DNA of 64,000 bases from Sulfurimonas sp. HSL-1656 (GTDB lineage: Bacteria > Campylobacterota > Campylobacteria > Campylobacterales > Sulfurimonadaceae): positions 868,001 through 932,000 of the forward strand of contig NZ_CP147915.1 in the NCBI RefSeq assembly GCF_039645585.1. The letters are read 5' to 3'. Under the pieces are notes generated by a model. It worked only from the letters and a program-made list of their open reading frames with translations. It searched no databases and was not told where the DNA came from. Shown here piece by piece: positions 15,122 to 26,255 of this stretch. Positions within the stretch are counted from its first letter, which is position 1; each line of letters begins with the position of its first letter. The translations under genes were made by a program, and so were the position numbers.

Positions 15122-17325
15122 GCGCATTCGGCCATCTGCTCGATCAGCTTGATCTGCAGGCCCACGTGGCCGAGATCGAGAGCTTTCTCAGCCGGAAAAA
15201 ACCCCTCTATATCGAAGGTGACCAGGGGCGTCACTACCAGTTCATCCGCGCCCTCGACGCCCTCGAATTTCCCGCCCCGCCGAAAACGACTGCGTTCGAC
15301 ACGATCCTGATCCACCTGAAAAAGCAGGGGGTGCTCAGTTTCGAACAGATCTTCGAGCTCATCAAGGTCGTGCGCTACTTTCGCACCCTGCGAAACCGCG
15401 GCTTCGAGGGGATCATCGGCGAATGGATGGCTTCCGTCATCGTCCCGGATACGTTCAAAGAGGTCGAACGCCACTTTGACGAAAAGGGCCACTTCAAAGA
15501 GGAACTCGATGAGGAGCTCTATGCCATCGCCGAGCGGATCAAGGCGCAGAAGGGCGATATCGCGGTACAGATGAAAGGGCTGCTCTATGCGGACAATCTG
15601 CGAAGCTACCTCGTCGACACCCAGGTGCACTATGTCAACGACGAGGAGTGCCTCCTGGTGCGCGGCGGTTTCGGCGCCGTGTTCAAAGGGAGCGTCGTGG
15701 GCCGGACGGGGGCAGGCTTTTTCTATGTGACGCCCGACAGCCTGCTCAAAAGCAAAGAGCAGATCCGTGCCCTGACCCAGGAGCGCGATGCCCGTTACTA
15801 CGAGTACGCCAAAGGCTTTTCGGCACAGCTGCGCGAGCTGCAGCCCTTCATCGGTTTTATCGACAAAGAGTTCGACCGCCTGGACCACTACCAGGCGCGC
15901 GTGCTGTTTGCCCGTGCGAAAGGGCTGCATATCGTCGCGGCACAGCAGGGCGATGCCATCGTCCTGGAGTCGTTCGAGCATCCCGCCCTCTCCAACCCCA
16001 AACCCGTCAGCCTCGACTTCAGTGCCTCGGTGCTGATGATCACCGGGGTCAACGCGGGGGGAAAGACGATGCTGCTCAAATCGATCCTTTCCGCGGCGCT
16101 GATGGCCAAATATCTGCTGCCGATGAAGCTTAACCCCCACCGCTCCCGCATCGGCTCCTTCAAACAGATCGAAGCGGTCATCGACGACCCCCAGAACGTC
16201 CGAAACGACATCTCCACCTTCGCCGGGCGGATGCAGCAGTTCTCCCGGCTCTTCGAGCGTAAGTCGGCGCTGGTCGGGGTCGACGAGATCGAACTGGGAA
16301 CGGACAGCGACGAAGCGGCGGCGCTGTTCAAGGTGATCCTCGACGACCTGATCCGGCGCGGCCAGAAGATCGTCGTCACGACCCACCACAAGCGGCTCGC
16401 TTCCCTGATGGCGGACCGCGACGACGTCGAACTGGTCGCGGCCGTCTACGACGAGGAGCGCCGGGTCCCGACCTACGAGTTCCTGCAGGGGATCATCGGC
16501 AAGAGCTACGCCTTTGAGACGGCCCTGCGCTACGGGATCGCCCAGGGGATCGTCAACAGGGCCAAAGAGGTCTACGGCGAGCAGCACGAGAAGCTCAATC
16601 TTCTCATCGAGCGCGGCAGCGAACTGGAGCGGGGGCTGCGGCGCAAGCATGCCGAGGTGGACGAGCGTCTGGAACAGCTCGACGAACGGGAACGTTCCCT
16701 CAAAGAGGAGCGTGAAACGCTGCGGCGTGAGTATGAAGGGCTGGAGCGCCGGCTGCGGGGCGAGTTCCAGCAGGCGATCGAGAGCGCCAAGCAGGCGGCC
16801 AAGGCGGGGGATACGGCGGCGATCCACCGCGCGATGAACGAAGCGAACCGGCAGCTGCCGCAAAAGCAGGAGCCGCCGCAGAAGAGCACCCCGGTCGCGT
16901 TCAACGTCGGCGACGCCGTCAAGTACCGCAAGCAGCGCGGCGTCATCGTCGCACTGAAGGAGAAGGAGGCGACGATCGAAGTCGAGGGGATGCGGCTGCG
17001 CGTGAGGCGCAACGAGCTCAAGCCTGCCGGAAAGGCGGCGGTTCCCAAACCGAAAGTGCAGGTGAGCAACAAGGTCGAAAAACGCGGCGGCCTCAAGCTC
17101 GACCTGCACGGCATGCGGGCCGAACAGGCCCGTGAGAAGATGGATGTCTTCATCTCCGATGCGCTGATCCAGGGGTGGGACGAGGTGATCATCTACCACG
17201 GCATCGGCACGGGCAAACTCGCCTATGCCGTCAAAGAGTTCCTCAAAGAGCACCCCAGCGTCAAAAGCTTCGAGGACGCCCCCCCGCAGCTGGGCGGTTT
17301 CGGGGCAAAAATCGTTTACCTCTGA
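15118..17325 (+). CDS. mutS2: endonuclease MutS2 with Smr domain
   Basis: A 735-residue MutS-family protein without the mismatch-recognition domain. The ATPase has Walker A GVNAGGKT near residue 309, Walker B VGVDEIELGTDSDE near 387, and the THHKRL switch. A long Glu/Arg-rich coiled coil spans ~500-580, and the C-terminal Smr nuclease domain carries LDLHGMR near 660 and YHGIGTGKL. In Helicobacter MutS2 suppresses recombination; in other bacteria the family also acts on collided ribosomes. ATG 15118 sits in an ATGA overlap; the frame opens from a GTG at 15112. Confidence 0.95.
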   Translation: MSAFGHLLDQLDLQAHVAEIESFLSRKKPLYIEGDQGRHYQFIRALDALEFPAPPKTTAFDTILIHLKKQGVLSFEQIFELIKVVRYFRTLRNRGFEGIIGEWMASVIVPDTFKEVERHFDEKGHFKEELDEELYAIAERIKAQKGDIAVQMKGLLYADNLRSYLVDTQVHYVNDEECLLVRGGFGAVFKGSVVGRTGAGFFYVTPDSLLKSKEQIRALTQERDARYYEYAKGFSAQLRELQPFIGFIDKEFDRLDHYQARVLFARAKGLHIVAAQQGDAIVLESFEHPALSNPKPVSLDFSASVLMITGVNAGGKTMLLKSILSAALMAKYLLPMKLNPHRSRIGSFKQIEAVIDDPQNVRNDISTFAGRMQQFSRLFERKSALVGVDEIELGTDSDEAAALFKVILDDLIRRGQKIVVTTHHKRLASLMADRDDVELVAAVYDEERRVPTYEFLQGIIGKSYAFETALRYGIAQGIVNRAKEVYGEQHEKLNLLIERGSELERGLRRKHAEVDERLEQLDERERSLKEERETLRREYEGLERRLRGEFQQAIESAKQAAKAGDTAAIHRAMNEANRQLPQKQEPPQKSTPVAFNVGDAVKYRKQRGVIVALKEKEATIEVEGMRLRVRRNELKPAGKAAVPKPKVQVSNKVEKRGGLKLDLHGMRAEQAREKMDVFISDALIQGWDEVIIYHGIGTGKLAYAVKEFLKEHPSVKSFEDAPPQLGGFGAKIVYL

Positions 17326-17331
17326 TATAAT
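17326..17331 (+). promoter_or_regulatory. -10 box (TATAAT) for the barrel-RND unit
   Basis: TATAAT at the end of mutS2, about 70 bases before the GTG at 17397. It is followed at 17348-17374 by a GGCCCGG/CCGGGCC hairpin in the leader, which may instead be the mutS2 terminator. Confidence 0.45.
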
Positions 17332-17396
17332 ATCCTCTAATATACTTGGCCCGGGAACGCCTTGCTGCCGGGCCGGATGGAGAGGTGACGTCTACC

Positions 17397-18761
17397 GTGA
17401 ACCGTCTTGTCGCCGTGACACTGGCCTTGGGAGTGATAGGGGGGTGTACACTGCTGGACGGAAAAGAGATTTCCTCCCAGACGACCGGCCTGCCCGGCAG
17501 CCTTGCCCTCAAACAATCCTTTATCGTGCGGCAGCTCGACAACGGCGCTACCTACCCGAACAGCCCCTATATTCTGACACTCAGCGAAGGGAATTACGAG
17601 GAGGGGTCGTACCGCATCGACGGCGGGCTTCTGCTCTACAAAGGGCATGACGGCAGCGGCGTGACTCTCAACCAGGCGGCCCTGGTCTACTGGGGGGACG
17701 ATTTCGACGTCAGAATCGGCAAAATCGTTTCCAAAACGGGGGTGCTTGACTATCTGAGCGGGTTGGATATTCTCAACCCGGTACGGGTCGACTTTTTCGA
17801 CGACACGAATATCAATCTCCGCAGGATACCCCAGTGGATGGCGGAGCTCTCCTACTTCGTCGGGGATTCCTCCCTGGTCAGACTGACCCTTCAGCCCTAC
17901 GACGGGCGCACACAGAGCTACCTCTCGACCTATGTGGGCTTTCTGCTTGACAGCTACCTCCCCGCCTATTTCGAACAACTCAGCCGTAACAGCGCGGAGG
18001 GGGCAGCGGTCTACCAGGAGGTTTTCCTCCCGCTGTACCGAGACAGCATCAGTCCTGCGCTCAAAAGTGATATCGATTCACAATACAATGAACGCGCCCT
18101 GGCCATCGGGAATAGCACGTTTCAGGCACTTTTTGAGCGCAGCAGCGACGGGGCCACGTTCGCTGCCGTTTGGACGAACCGCTATTCGGAAGTGCCCTAT
18201 ATCCGGGTCGACGAGCAGCTGTTGGCGATGATTGACGCGCTTGCGGACGGCGAAAGCACCGGGGAAGCACTCAGAGCCTACCTGGACCAGCCGGACCTCA
18301 ATCCCATCAAGGGGGTAAGAGGCTTTCGGTATAACCAGTTTGCCCTGTATGCCGAGGGGACGGTCAATAGTTACGGCGTTCGCGCCGAAGCGAGCGTACG
18401 CGACAGGGTACCGGTACTCAACAGCTTTACACCGCTTAGCATGCTCGGTTTCGGGTTGGATCGCCAGGCCGGGGACGCCTACTTCGACCTGGAGGTACAG
18501 TGGGGCTACCTCAAACAGTACCGCGAGAGTGTGTTGGCGACGATGCTGCTGAACAGGTTTGACCTGGCCGTGTACCGGGGTGTGGCCGTACGCTTCGACC
18601 ATTACCTGATCACGGGGTGGTATGCGGGCAATGCCACCGCCGTGATGCTCCCGAACCTTGTGTTGAGCCGGGGTGCCTTTGAGGTCGGCCTGCACGCCCT
18701 TTACCACTCGGACGACAAAGCGTACAACACCGTCGGGTTCACCCTGAGGGCGACCTTTTGA
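17397..18761 (+). CDS. DUF1302-like outer-membrane barrel with lipoprotein signal
   Basis: A 454-residue protein. GTG 17397 gives a lipoprotein signal (hydrophobic stretch then VIGGC near residue 16) and follows GGAGAGGTG. The body is rich in alternating aromatic beta strands and ends in VGFTLRATF, a classical outer-membrane barrel C-terminus. The segment VRIGKIVSKTGVLDYLSGLDILNPVRVDFF resembles the R-G-K...NP-x-D region of DUF1302/alginate-export-like barrels. It is coupled by a TTGA overlap to an RND/MMPL gene; barrel, MMPL and LolA-like genes form a recurring set in Proteobacteria. Export of a lipid or other hydrophobic compound is an inference. Confidence 0.7.
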   Translation: MNRLVAVTLALGVIGGCTLLDGKEISSQTTGLPGSLALKQSFIVRQLDNGATYPNSPYILTLSEGNYEEGSYRIDGGLLLYKGHDGSGVTLNQAALVYWGDDFDVRIGKIVSKTGVLDYLSGLDILNPVRVDFFDDTNINLRRIPQWMAELSYFVGDSSLVRLTLQPYDGRTQSYLSTYVGFLLDSYLPAYFEQLSRNSAEGAAVYQEVFLPLYRDSISPALKSDIDSQYNERALAIGNSTFQALFERSSDGATFAAVWTNRYSEVPYIRVDEQLLAMIDALADGESTGEALRAYLDQPDLNPIKGVRGFRYNQFALYAEGTVNSYGVRAEASVRDRVPVLNSFTPLSMLGFGLDRQAGDAYFDLEVQWGYLKQYRESVLATMLLNRFDLAVYRGVAVRFDHYLITGWYAGNATAVMLPNLVLSRGAFEVGLHALYHSDDKAYNTVGFTLRATF

Positions 18762-20602
18762 AGCTCGCGCTGAAAACGGGTGCACTGCTGATACTGCTGC
18801 TGTTCGGCGCGGCCCTGATGCGGCAGGTCGAGGTCCGTACGGTGGATTGGAGCCGTTTTTTTCCAGGTACGCCTGCTTCGGCGGTGCAGCAGCAGTGGTT
18901 CACGCCGGACCGGCAGTACCTTTTTACGGCACTCCCAGAGGAGTCGCCCCTACCCGTATGGCGTTCGGATGGGCTGATCACGGACTATTACCGCATCGAC
19001 GCCCAGGGACTCCACCTGATCACGTTCAGCCGGGAAAACCAGAACGCCGTCCTCGCACAGGTAAGCGCCTATCCGCACAGCGGCACCGCCGTCGTCGGCG
19101 CGCTGCTGCTGCAGGGCTTTTTCGATGACATGGTGTTTTATGTCTCTGCGATAGCCCCGTTCCTGCTTCTGCTGCTTTGGCTGTTGACATCGCTGGAATA
19201 CCTGCTGAACATTCTGATCGAGATCGGGGCGTTTACGGTATCACTGCTTGCCGTTTTGGTGGCCCGCGGTGTCGCCGTCGATCCCGCGGCACTGTTGGCG
19301 GTCGTTTTCCTCGTCATTTATGCGTTGACCCTTTTCAACTATCTTCATTCGGGGGAGATCAGCAAACATCAGCTGGCATTCGGCATCACTCTTTCGGTCG
19401 CCACGACCGCACTGAGCAGTCTCTTCCTTTATGGTTCTGAGTTTGGGCTCATCAGCACTTTCGGGAAGATGATGCTGCTCGGGCTCGGGGTGCTCTACGG
19501 CTATCTCATCGGCCGGATCTATCTGTTCGGGCCGGTGCGTTTCGTGTTCGGCTGGCGCAGGCGGTGGCAGGCGGAGGGTGCCTGGTTGAAAAAGGGGATG
19601 CTGCTTCTCGGCACGCTTATTGTCGCCTGCAGTTTCGTTTGCGTAAAAACGCCTTCGATAGATCTGAACCCTCTGAACCTTATGCAGCCGACCATGGCGA
19701 TGTACAAGCGCATTGCGGCATTTGAGTCCGTCCATCTGCCGACACTGCCTTTTGTCGTCCGTTTACATGCGAAAAAGGGCGACTTTTCCGATGTCGAAAA
19801 GGCCCGGGCACTCGCCGGAGTGATGCAGCGCATTACCGAAGCGGTCCCCGGGAGGCTGCTGGGGAGCCTTCCGATGGGGTATGAGCGTTTTGCAGACGCA
19901 CCGCTCGTTGATGCGACGCCCGATGCCTATGCCCAGTACCTGCTCGCCCTGGAGTGGCTCGACGGCGGCCTGCCGCTGCTGAGCCCGGATCAGCGCGACA
20001 CCTATATGACGCTGAGCATTCCGATCACGACCCCTTCGTATGCCATCACCGCCATGGTCAAACGGCTCCGGGCGATCGGTGAGGGCTCGGACGATTTCTC
20101 GGTCAGTGTTCTGGGAAAGATCGCCGATTTTGAACATTTTTTGAAACGTTTCGCCGGGGAGTTTTTTGCCGGTGTCGGCATCTCACTCGGTTTCGTCGTA
20201 CTCTTTTTTCTTTTTTACTGCCGGACATGGAAGAGCATCATCGTCCTTGTGTCCCCGCTGCTTTCACTGCTTCTGCTCGCGGGCGTGCACCGTCTTTTAG
20301 GGATGGATTTCACCATGATCACCCTGCTTGGCACCGTGTTGTTCGTCGGGCTTGTCACCGATTCGGTCATCCATCTTTTCATCTGTATCAAGCAGCAGGG
20401 GCATGCGTGCATCGGCAACGTCCTCCGCCCGATCATCGTGTCGAATATGACGATGCTGATCGGGCTGGCCGGGATGCTGTTCGGCGGTACGATGCTGCGT
20501 CAGTTCGGTTTGGAAGTGGGGAGCCTGCTCGCGGCAAACCTTGCCGTCGTGGTCTACCTGCTGCCCATACTGCTGAAGCGCTACTTCACCCGCTGCGGGT
20601 GA
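18758..20602 (+). CDS. RND/MMPL-type exporter
   Basis: A 614-residue inner-membrane protein with about 12 hydrophobic helices: one near residue 5-20, a group at ~130-300 and a group at ~465-610, with two periplasmic regions. The GTVLFVGLVTDSVIHLF segment in the second half is the acid-containing proton-relay helix of RND/MMPL transporters, and LRPIIVSNMTMLIGL matches the following helix. It is shorter than typical MMPL (700-800 residues), with a small first loop. The start is a TTG overlapping the upstream stop. It probably moves a lipid-like or hydrophobic substrate between inner membrane and periplasm using the proton gradient. Confidence 0.8.
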   Translation: MKLALKTGALLILLLFGAALMRQVEVRTVDWSRFFPGTPASAVQQQWFTPDRQYLFTALPEESPLPVWRSDGLITDYYRIDAQGLHLITFSRENQNAVLAQVSAYPHSGTAVVGALLLQGFFDDMVFYVSAIAPFLLLLLWLLTSLEYLLNILIEIGAFTVSLLAVLVARGVAVDPAALLAVVFLVIYALTLFNYLHSGEISKHQLAFGITLSVATTALSSLFLYGSEFGLISTFGKMMLLGLGVLYGYLIGRIYLFGPVRFVFGWRRRWQAEGAWLKKGMLLLGTLIVACSFVCVKTPSIDLNPLNLMQPTMAMYKRIAAFESVHLPTLPFVVRLHAKKGDFSDVEKARALAGVMQRITEAVPGRLLGSLPMGYERFADAPLVDATPDAYAQYLLALEWLDGGLPLLSPDQRDTYMTLSIPITTPSYAITAMVKRLRAIGEGSDDFSVSVLGKIADFEHFLKRFAGEFFAGVGISLGFVVLFFLFYCRTWKSIIVLVSPLLSLLLLAGVHRLLGMDFTMITLLGTVLFVGLVTDSVIHLFICIKQQGHACIGNVLRPIIVSNMTMLIGLAGMLFGGTMLRQFGLEVGSLLAANLAVVVYLLPILLKRYFTRCG

Positions 20603-20604
20603 AG

Positions 20605-21336
20605 TCAGAAGGCGCAGCGGTGAAGACGGTTGTGATAAAAAAGCCCCTGTTTGATATCGCGTGAGACGCTTTGGGTGTCAACCCTGTAGGTCAGCTTCCG
20701 GGACTTGATGAGGTCGTTGACCTGCCAGCGGGTAATGAGCAGCTGTTCATCAAAGCGGTCTACTTCGTCGATATTGACGATCCGCTGCAGCTGAGGACCT
20801 TTGAAGATCTCGACTTTTTTGATCACGGAGGTCACGGGGTCGATGTAGTAGATTGAGCGGTTCCCGTTTCGCTTCAGTGTCACCTTGTAACAGGCGTTAC
20901 CCTCAAGCAGCGTCTCCTCCAGCGGCTCGAACGTCCCTTTTTTCGCGTCCAGTTCGGCGTAGGAGATCCCCATGCCGACGGCTTCGCTCTCCTCTTCCTG
21001 TTCGGGGATGATCCGCACGCGTTTCAGGGCGGGGAAGTAGATGGCGTTGCTGCTGCTCTCCTGCTCCCGTTCGATGAGTATGGCCGTGCACTTGATGTTT
21101 TGCGGGGAGCGGAAGCGGATCAGGAGTGACGACGCGTCGCCCGACTGCCGTTCGGCGACCATGAAAGAGCGTTCCTGGCGGTTGCCCTCGTTTTCGACGG
21201 TCATCGCAACGTCGAAACGCAGGTTGCCGAACGAGAAGAGTTTGGCGCTTTTCGCATAGATGGCTTCAGCGCTCTCCGAAGCGAACAGGCTGATTCCGGC
21301 CCAGGCCAGCAGGGCGGCTGTACGGTGCCACTGCAT
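20605..21336 (-). CDS. LolA-like outer-membrane lipoprotein-sorting family protein
   Basis: A 243-residue periplasmic protein with a signal peptide (about 24 residues, ending SEAEA-like ESAEA). The body matches the LolA-like fold used with MMPL exporters: early RFDVAMTVEN and SLLIRFRSPQNIKCTAILIE, then FPALKRVRIIP, and YYIDPVTSVIKKVEIF. Such proteins are unclosed beta barrels that carry a lipid moiety across the periplasm. It ends 2 bases from the converging RND gene and begins immediately after the stop of the Tat lipoprotein gene (TGACATG). ATG 21351 inside that gene is an alternative start. Confidence 0.78.
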   Translation of the reverse strand: MQWHRTAALLAWAGISLFASESAEAIYAKSAKLFSFGNLRFDVAMTVENEGNRQERSFMVAERQSGDASSLLIRFRSPQNIKCTAILIEREQESSSNAIYFPALKRVRIIPEQEEESEAVGMGISYAELDAKKGTFEPLEETLLEGNACYKVTLKRNGNRSIYYIDPVTSVIKKVEIFKGPQLQRIVNIDEVDRFDEQLLITRWQVNDLIKSRKLTYRVDTQSVSRDIKQGLFYHNRLHRCAF

Positions 21337-21337
21337 G

Positions 21338-23437
21338 TCACACCGTCGCATTGGTATCTGCCGTCTGGCCGGTATGATTGCCGACCCACTCCAGCGCGCT
21401 GAGGGTGATCTCGCGCAGGAGGCTCTGATTCTCCAGTACCGCCAGGGCATACTCCTGCATGTTCGCCATCATCTGCTCCATCGTACCCGCCACGACGGTG
21501 ACGATCTGGTCCTCTGCCACCGGCGTATACCATTCACGGTCGAGGATGAGCGCCATCCCCGTCAGCATCAGGTTGGTGATCGTTTTCATCCCGTCATAGA
21601 TCAGCAGCCCGAAATCGAGGATCAGCATCTCCGTATAGACGATCAGCTGTTCGGTGTAGACGATCCGGTCGGCCATCTCGCCGATCCGGTCGGCCATCTG
21701 TCCGATCTGCACGGCCATCCAGAGGATCCGGTCGGCCATGACCCCCACCTCCTCGCCGCGGGAGGCGAAGAGGTAGCCGAACTCCATCCCTTTCATCGCG
21801 AACTGGTAGGCATCCTCCTCGATATCCATCGTAAAGCTGTAGGCGAGGTCGGCCATATGGGTGGCAAAGTCGTAGGCGTCGCTTGCCGTCTGGGCGGTAA
21901 AAGTGTAGGCGAGGTCCGCCAGGTGCGATGCAAAGGCAAAGGCATCGGTTTCCGTCTGGGAGGCGAAATCGGCCGCCTGGGTCGAAAAGGTGACGGACAT
22001 CGTGGCGATAAGGTCGAAGATGTCGCGCCAGGAGGCATTGCCGTCCAGAAGGTCGCGGAGCTGATCGAAATAACCGGTGTTGTCCGTCGCAGAGAGGGTG
22101 CCTGTCGTCAACATCCCCTGCATCTCACGGGTATAGACCGTGAAGGCATCCGTCTGCGGCAGGGCGCCGGAACCGAACAGCGTGACGAAGGTCTCGGCAT
22201 CGCTCCCTTCGGCAAACCCCTCCTGGACGACCCCCTCTGTCGTGACCGCATGCGCGCTCAGCATCGTGAAGAGCTGCCGCACGACGACGGAAATGACCGA
22301 GAGGGAGACGGAACGCTTTTTGAGGGTATCGATCGACGCCAGCTGCTCCGTGTCGAGCGTGTAGTGCTCGGTCGTAGGGTCATAGCCGTCCTGAAGCGAC
22401 GCCAGCAGCGCTTCGGTGTGCGTCTTCGTCGTGCCGATGATCTCTCCGACGGCGCCGCCGACGACCTTGAACATCAGCGTCACCAGGGCGCTTTGCACGG
22501 AAACCGATCCGAGGAACGCTTCCATCTGCAGGGTCTCATCGGGTGTCATTGTGCCGGTCGACGCGGGGGATGCCGCCGCCGTACCGGCTGAAGCCAGTTT
22601 GTCGAGGGAAAAAAGCCCCATGAGGGCCACCGCGGCGATCGCCATCTTTGCAAAACTCAGCAGGGTGTCGCTATTGCTTTCGAAGCTCAGATCGGCTGCC
22701 GTTTTTTCCGCAATGATCTTGAGCAGTTTGTCAATGGCGAAGAAGGTAAGGGTGGCGTAAAGGAGGGCCCGGGCGTCGTTGCTGTCAAAGAGGCTTTTGA
22801 GGTAGTTGAAAAAGCCGTTCATGGCGATCCGGATGGCATCGAAGATGTACTGGAGCGCATCGCCGGCCGCCGCTTTCAGTTTGGTGAGGAGGTTGTCGAA
22901 ATCGCTGAATTCCGAAGGGGTGTCCGCCGCGGTACGATAATGCGCTGAAGCGACGGCAGCTGCCGGGGTACTCTGTGACGGTTCCTGCAGGCGGTTATTG
23001 TAGTCAAAAAGACGCATGCTCGCCAGCAGTTTGACGTACTGGTGGCCGAACTGCTGGTGGGCGAGGCTGCCGTAGGTTTCGTATTTTCGCCACATCGATT
23101 CCGTTTCATCGCTCTGGAAAAACAGCGCATTGAGCGGGGAAGAGGCAGGCAGGGTCGGGGTCGTCGCGGCGAAGAAACTGCTGATGTCGGCCTGGGCTGT
23201 CTGGGTCCTTGAGAGCAGCGGGGGAGCATAGGTCCCGGTCAGGCTTCCCAAAAGGGTTTCGATCTCGGTCACGGTGCTGTCGTTCTGCGTTTTGGCCGTT
23301 TGCAGCAGTGCGACACGCCGGTCAATGGGAGAGAGGGCTGTACCGCCGCCGGAGCCGCCGCAGCCCGATAGGAGATTGATCGCAGGGAGCGAATAAAGCG
23401 CGATCGTGCTTGTAGAGAGAAACTTTCGTCTGTTCAT
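21338..23437 (-). CDS. large Tat-type lipoprotein with 22-residue helical repeats
   Basis: A 699-residue protein, family not recognised. The N-terminus combines a twin-arginine motif (NRRKFLST) with a lipobox (NLLSGC), then a Gly/Ser linker, so it should be Tat-exported and lipidated. Two strongly hydrophobic helices lie at about 225-245 and 262-285. From about residue 495 to 600 come 22-residue repeats (for example SDAYDFATHMADLAYSFT), then shorter MADRI-x repeats. The 22-residue (2 x 11) period suggests long amphipathic helices. It is coupled to the LolA-like gene, implying a joint role with the RND exporter and barrel. Codon use and GC look like the neighbours. Confidence 0.7.
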   Translation of the reverse strand: MNRRKFLSTSTIALYSLPAINLLSGCGGSGGGTALSPIDRRVALLQTAKTQNDSTVTEIETLLGSLTGTYAPPLLSRTQTAQADISSFFAATTPTLPASSPLNALFFQSDETESMWRKYETYGSLAHQQFGHQYVKLLASMRLFDYNNRLQEPSQSTPAAAVASAHYRTAADTPSEFSDFDNLLTKLKAAAGDALQYIFDAIRIAMNGFFNYLKSLFDSNDARALLYATLTFFAIDKLLKIIAEKTAADLSFESNSDTLLSFAKMAIAAVALMGLFSLDKLASAGTAAASPASTGTMTPDETLQMEAFLGSVSVQSALVTLMFKVVGGAVGEIIGTTKTHTEALLASLQDGYDPTTEHYTLDTEQLASIDTLKKRSVSLSVISVVVRQLFTMLSAHAVTTEGVVQEGFAEGSDAETFVTLFGSGALPQTDAFTVYTREMQGMLTTGTLSATDNTGYFDQLRDLLDGNASWRDIFDLIATMSVTFSTQAADFASQTETDAFAFASHLADLAYTFTAQTASDAYDFATHMADLAYSFTMDIEEDAYQFAMKGMEFGYLFASRGEEVGVMADRILWMAVQIGQMADRIGEMADRIVYTEQLIVYTEMLILDFGLLIYDGMKTITNLMLTGMALILDREWYTPVAEDQIVTVVAGTMEQMMANMQEYALAVLENQSLLREITLSALEWVGNHTGQTADTNATV

Positions 23438-23802
23438 GAGTCACCTTTCAGTTCCAGTAGGCCGCAGATCCGTACAGTGCGTATGCGAATCTGCGACACG
23501 CAAGTACACTCTTCATCCAAGGAAAAACGTCAAGGGGGGTCGAACTGCCGCCCCGTGCCATGGAAACGAAGAGAACTAGGATGCCGAGCACGGGAACAGC
23601 ATAAAAGAAGATTACTTAATTTCCATGGGTAAAATCATAAAAAATAATTATATTTAATGCCATGGTATCGGCGCTGTGGTGCGCGATATCGCAAAAGTGA
23701 ATACCGTCATCTTGACGAAAGAGACCGGAAGCTGGGGAGATGTCAGAGGAGGGGGGTATGAATGTACCCCGGATGGTATCGGGGTACGGGGAGCCGTCGG
23801 GC
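23438..23802. other. intergenic stretch with probable promoter for the Tat lipoprotein
   Basis: 365 bases without a convincing gene. An AT-rich patch at about 23610-23660 contrasts with the GC-rich surroundings and is the likeliest promoter for the minus-strand Tat lipoprotein operon. At 23764-23787 a perfect 8-base inverted repeat (GTACCCCG, 8-base loop, CGGGGTAC) lies after the hemerythrin gene and may end its transcript, although no T-run follows. Confidence 0.5.
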
Positions 23803-24180
23803 TCAGCCGGCTTCGTTGCTGGCGAGGAACTTCGCCAGGTCGAGGTCGTAGAACATCGTATGGCGGCGGAATTTGTCGTAGGCGTAGCCCTCGATAAAGG
23901 AGCGTGCCATCGGCGGCATCGTCGTGATCATGGCAAAAAAAGACTCCATCTCGTCGACAAGCTGTTCATGGTCGCCGGTATGGGTTTCGCGTTCGGGGTA
24001 GAGGTACTTCATCATCAGCTTCTCCTCTTCGGCGAAGTGGCGTTTCGTTTCGTCGATCCATTCCCTGAAAAGCGCCGTGTCGATCCCGCCCTCCGTCTTT
24101 TGAAGCTGCTCGAGCATCTCCAGAAAACGCTCGTGCGCCGTATCCATCTCTTCAACATTCAGGCGAAGATCGTGTGTCAT
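23803..24180 (-). CDS. bacteriohemerythrin
   Basis: A 125-residue single-domain hemerythrin. All expected di-iron ligands are present in order: His16 (MDTAH), His48 and Glu52 (HFAEE), His67 and His71 (HTGDH), His107 and Asp112 (HTMFYD). It would reversibly bind O2 in the cytoplasm, for storage, sensing or delivery. It stands alone, divergent from ligA, with a GGAGGCGG ribosome site before the ATG. Solo hemerythrins are common in microaerobic Campylobacterota. Confidence 0.92.
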   Translation of the reverse strand: MTHDLRLNVEEMDTAHERFLEMLEQLQKTEGGIDTALFREWIDETKRHFAEEEKLMMKYLYPERETHTGDHEQLVDEMESFFAMITTMPPMARSFIEGYAYDKFRRHTMFYDLDLAKFLASNEAG

Positions 24181-24196
24181 ACCGCCTCCTTTGTAA

Positions 24197-26251
<2,055 letters not shown>

Positions 26252-26255
26252 ACGC

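Noticed and set aside
14803-17253. 816-residue open frame antisense to mutS2
   Set aside because: MutS2 on the plus strand has all motifs; the antisense product has no recognisable domain and low-complexity composition.
21660-21740. Direct cggtcggccat repeats as a CRISPR or tandem DNA repeat
   Set aside because: They are codons of the MADRI protein repeats within a continuous reading frame, with no spacers.
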